Assembly: GCA_001898095.1 (NCBI GenBank)
Contig: MKSH01000034.1
Location: 13,365-20,065, forward strand
Reading direction: 5' to 3'
DNA: 6,701 bases
Source: Solirubrobacterales bacterium 70-9
GTDB taxonomy: Bacteria > Actinomycetota > Thermoleophilia > Solirubrobacterales > 70-9
Shown: piece by piece, positions 4,332 through 6,701 of the stretch
Position numbering within the stretch: position 1 is the stretch's first letter
How the letters are laid out: each line of letters opens with the position of its first letter
Translations under genes and position numbers: made by a program
The notes under the pieces: generated by a model
What the model was told of the DNA's origin: nothing
What the model saw: only the letters and a program-made list of their open reading frames with translations
The model's database searches: none

Positions 4332-5750
4332 ATGCCGGACGAAGCGAAGATCCCCAAGGGGAGGTTTCGTCGGTCGGCCAAATTGGGGTCGATCATCGGG
4401 ACTCAGGGGGCCCGTTACGCGGGTACCAAGGCCGCCAACGTCGCCCGCTCGGAAGAGCAGGGGAAGGAGCGACTGGAAGAGCGCCACCTGGAAACGGCGA
4501 TGAAGATGGTCGGCGCGCTGGGCCAGATGAAGGGTGCGGCGATGAAGCTCGGGCAGTTCGCCTCCTTCATCGACACCGAGTTCATCCCCGAGGAGTACCG
4601 CGAGATCTACCAGGAGCAGCTCGGGAAACTGCGCACCGACGCGCCCGCGATGCCGTGGGAGCAGGTGGTGAAGGTGCTGGAGGAGGAGTACGACGGCGAA
4701 CCGCTGTCGGAGTACTTCGCCGAGATCGAGCACGAGGCGTTCGCCGCCGCCTCGATCGGCCAGGTCCACCGGGCCGAGCTGCTCGATGGCCGCCAGGTGG
4801 CGGTGAAGATCCAGTACCCGGGGATCGCCGAGGCGATGGAGGCCGACCTGCGCAACGCGGGGACGATCGTGCGGCTGGCGAAGCCGATCGCTCCCGGGCT
4901 CGACGCGAAGGCGATCGCCGAGGAGATCCGCGAACGGATGATGGAGGAGCTCGACTACGAGTACGAGGCGCAGAACCAGCGCACCTTCTCGCGCGCCTAC
5001 CGCGAACATCCCTTCATCTACGTGCCGGAAGTCGTCACGCGGATCTCGCGCCGGCGGGTGCTGGTCACCGAGTTCGTCGAGGGGATCGGCTTCGACGCGA
5101 TCCGCGAGCTCCCCCACGAGCAGCGCAGCCGCTTCGGCGAGATCGTCTTCCGCGGCAGCTTCGGCTCGATCTACCACCTGCAGCACTTCAACGCCGACCC
5201 CCACCCCGGCAACTACATCCTGATGGATGACGGGCGGGTCGCCTTCCTCGATTTCGGGATGACGAAGAAACTCGACCGCGAGCAGATCCTGCTCGAGCAG
5301 CGCGCCTTCGACGCCGCCTCGCGCGACGACCCGGACGCCTTCCGCGCGGCGCTGCACGAACTCGGCTTCGTGAAAAACCCCTCGAAGCTCGACGCCGAAC
5401 GGCTGCTCCAGCACATGCACGCGATCGGCGGCTGGTACGTCGAAGACCGCGAGGTCGAAATCGACGCCAAGATCGTGATGAAGATCATCGAGGCGACGAA
5501 CGACCCGCGCTCGGAGTACTTCGACCTGATGCGGCGCGAGTCGATCCCCGCCGACGAGCTGATGGGACGGCGGATGGAGATCGGCGTGGTCGCGGTGCTC
5601 GGGCAGCTGCGGGCGAAGCGAAACTGGCACCGGATCCTGCGCGAGTGGGTCTACGCCGACGCGCCGGCGACCGAGCTGGGGCGCCAAGAGTGGGAGTACT
5701 TCGAGGAGCGGGGGCTAAAGCGAACCCCCGGTCTCGCCGAAACTCCTTGA
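4332..5750 (+). CDS. ABC1/AarF/UbiB-family atypical protein kinase-like ATPase
   Basis: The protein is 472 aa. UbiB/COQ8-like proteins are atypical kinases whose ATPase activity supports isoprenoid-quinone lipid metabolism in the best-studied members; the substrate here is unknown. The family motifs are in order: KxGQ (K72-Q75, MKLGQFASF); the Ala-rich nucleotide loop FAAASIGQVHRA (137-148); the ATP-binding Lys159 (VAVKIQYPG); ExDYxxEAxN (206-215); VTEFVEG (245-251); the catalytic loop NADPHPGN with Asp289 and Asn294; and DFG (307-309). All key residues are intact. The ~160 residues after DFG lack the hydrophobic C-terminal helices of E. coli UbiB, so the kinase is probably soluble or peripheral. 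The start is the ATG at 4332, because the N-terminal MPDEAKIPKG leads directly into the conserved region; the frame upstream overlaps rplY and is a shadow. The next gene starts 1 base after its stop. Confidence 0.93.
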   Translation: MPDEAKIPKGRFRRSAKLGSIIGTQGARYAGTKAANVARSEEQGKERLEERHLETAMKMVGALGQMKGAAMKLGQFASFIDTEFIPEEYREIYQEQLGKLRTDAPAMPWEQVVKVLEEEYDGEPLSEYFAEIEHEAFAAASIGQVHRAELLDGRQVAVKIQYPGIAEAMEADLRNAGTIVRLAKPIAPGLDAKAIAEEIRERMMEELDYEYEAQNQRTFSRAYREHPFIYVPEVVTRISRRRVLVTEFVEGIGFDAIRELPHEQRSRFGEIVFRGSFGSIYHLQHFNADPHPGNYILMDDGRVAFLDFGMTKKLDREQILLEQRAFDAASRDDPDAFRAALHELGFVKNPSKLDAERLLQHMHAIGGWYVEDREVEIDAKIVMKIIEATNDPRSEYFDLMRRESIPADELMGRRMEIGVVAVLGQLRAKRNWHRILREWVYADAPATELGRQEWEYFEERGLKRTPGLAETP

Positions 5751-5751
5751 C

Positions 5752-6609
5752 ATGAAGCGAATCAAACGCGGTTGGGCGCTGACGAAGAAAAGCTGGGCGC
5801 TCCTCAACTCGCACCGTGAACTCGTCCGTTTCCCGCTCTACGGCGGGATCGCCACGATCATCCTCGGCCTGATCACCCTCGGTCCGGGCGCCTTCGCGCT
5901 GGACAAGCACTCCTACGGGATCGGCATCCCGCTGGTCGTGATCGGGATCTACGTGCTGAGCGTGGTCGGCATCTACTTCAGCGTCGGGCTGGCCGCCTGC
6001 GCCGACCTGATCTTCCGCGGCCAGAACGCCACGGTCGGCGACGGGATGGCGGTCGCCAACTCGCGCCTCTCGGCGATCTTCGGCTGGGCGGCGCTCTCGA
6101 CCGCGATCGCCGTGATCATCGGCGCGCTGGAGAACCAGGGCGGCGCGCTCGGCGACATCGCGGGCCGTCTGGTCGGCGCCGCCTGGTCGCTCGTCACCTT
6201 CCTCTCCGTCCCGGTGATCGCGATCGAGGGCACCGGCCCGTTCGCCACCCTGAAGCGCTCCGCCTCGCTGTTCAAGGAACGCTGGGGCCAGCAGATCACC
6301 GGCAACATCGCGATCGGCGGCGCGGTCTTCCTGATCGGCTTCCTCCCCGCCGTGATCCTGATCGTGGTCGGCGTCGTGATCTGGCCCTCGACCGGGATCG
6401 CCGGCGGGGCCCTGATCGTGATCGGCGCGCTGATCCTCTGCGTCGCGCTGCTGGTCTCGAAGGCGCTCAGCGGCATCTTCGGCGTCGCCCTCTACCGCTA
6501 CGCGCTGGAAGGCGAGGTCGTCGGCGGCTTCACCCAGGAAGACCTGGAGAGCGCGGTCAAGCAGAAGCGCGGCGCGAAGCACACCGGCGCCACCCCGGGC
6601 ACGGTCTGA
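5752..6609 (+). CDS. Multi-pass membrane protein, DUF6159-like
   Basis: The protein is 285 aa and strongly hydrophobic. Likely membrane segments are ~28-47, 57-80, 106-126, 142-158, 186-210 and 216-238, with a possible short one to ~250. The N-terminus (MKRIKRGWALTKKSWALLNS, then RELVRFPLY) and the central WSLVTFLSVPVIAIEG, then LKRSASLFKERWG, are the pattern I associate with DUF6159, a family of unknown function found in actinobacteria and other bacteria. The C-terminal ~35 residues are polar and cytoplasmic-looking (TQEDLESAVKQKRG). The ATG follows the kinase stop by a single base and has no Shine-Dalgarno, so translation is probably coupled to the kinase. The pairing suggests a shared role, perhaps as a membrane partner of a kinase that lacks its own membrane anchor. 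The family name is from memory, not a search. Confidence 0.85.
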   Translation: MKRIKRGWALTKKSWALLNSHRELVRFPLYGGIATIILGLITLGPGAFALDKHSYGIGIPLVVIGIYVLSVVGIYFSVGLAACADLIFRGQNATVGDGMAVANSRLSAIFGWAALSTAIAVIIGALENQGGALGDIAGRLVGAAWSLVTFLSVPVIAIEGTGPFATLKRSASLFKERWGQQITGNIAIGGAVFLIGFLPAVILIVVGVVIWPSTGIAGGALIVIGALILCVALLVSKALSGIFGVALYRYALEGEVVGGFTQEDLESAVKQKRGAKHTGATPGTV

Positions 6610-6634
6610 AGTAGCCCGCGCGCCGCTGGTCGAG

Positions 6635-6699
6635 GCTCCCACCGACGCCGCCACCGCGGTGCTGGGAGCGATGCGGGCGGTAGCCGCAGCCCCTGCGGC
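6635..6699 (+). terminator. Inverted repeats after the kinase-membrane protein pair
   Basis: GCTCCCA (6635-6641) pairs with TGGGAGC (6663-6669) across a 21-base loop that itself contains the palindrome ACCGCGGT (6653-6660). A second, tight hairpin GCCGCAG-CCC-CTGCGGC follows at 6683-6699. No T-run follows either. They may end the two-gene transcript or may be chance symmetry in GC-rich, possibly coding DNA. Confidence 0.25.
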
Positions 6700-6701
6700 G
6701 G
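6659..6701 (+). CDS. Possible start of a further plus-strand gene (partial)
   Basis: A frame without stops runs from before 6611 to the right edge and reads VEAPTDAATAVLGAMRAVAA across 6629-6688. Possible starts are the GTG at 6659 or the ATG at 6671; a GGGAG lies only 2 bases before the ATG, too close to be an ideal ribosome site. The Ala-rich composition is what GC-rich non-coding DNA also gives. No family is recognised, and the overlap with the inverted repeats at 6635-6699 counts against it. Confidence 0.2.
   Translation, partial: MLGAMRAVAAAPAA

Noticed and set aside
4275..5687. Minus-strand open frame extending rplY far upstream to 5687
   Set aside because: It lies opposite the ABC1 kinase, whose motifs are all intact, and its product is His/Asp/Leu-biased with no family match. 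L25 has its normal N-terminus at 4274.
5485..6654. 389-residue minus-strand open frame opposite the kinase end and the membrane protein
   Set aside because: It is a low-complexity Asp/Arg/Ala shadow; the plus strand encodes a clear membrane protein with family-like motifs.

Overview
This is high-GC bacterial DNA with dense, compact genes. Several start codons have no Shine-Dalgarno sequence but carry a TANNNT-type -10 box a few bases upstream. The protein set is a CSLREA/beta-helix surface protein with the Cys-paired C-terminal module common in soil actinobacteria, a DUF6159-type membrane protein, and an rplY-pth-mfd housekeeping block. This points to an actinobacterium, most likely of the Thermoleophilia/Solirubrobacterales type. 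The taxonomic call is inference from gene content and style, not from a marker gene.

Layout. The left two thirds is read on the minus strand. From right to left it holds rplY (long-form ribosomal protein L25/CTC, 3585-4274), pth (peptidyl-tRNA hydrolase, 2971-3552), a crotonase-fold enoyl-CoA hydratase/isomerase-like gene (1899-2630), a secreted CSLREA-domain beta-helix protein (309-1823), and the first 48 codons of what is probably mfd (1-146). A 57-bp divergent promoter region (4275-4331) separates these from a plus-strand pair. That pair is an ABC1/UbiB-family atypical kinase (4332-5750) and, one base later, a multi-pass membrane protein (5752-6609). The last ~90 bases hold inverted repeats and possibly the start of another gene.

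Main observation. Two copies of the same 49-bp palindrome lie in intergenic DNA, one downstream of pth (2741-2789) and one between the CSLREA gene and mfd (252-300). They share identical 16-bp ends (GTTGATGGGCCGAAAA and its complement) and a CTATAT centre in the same orientation. The inner stem bases differ but still pair in each copy, so the structure is conserved rather than just the sequence. In many bacteria rplY/ctc, pth and mfd lie close together in that order. Here the crotonase and surface-protein genes sit between pth and mfd, and this insert is bracketed by the two palindromes. The segment may be an inserted cassette, or the palindromes may act as terminators, insulators or protein-binding sites of a dispersed family.

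How the genes work together. rplY and pth are probably one translation-related operon and mfd has its own promoter. The kinase and membrane protein look translationally coupled and may act as a membrane-associated pair. The crotonase and surface protein have no evident functional link to their neighbours.
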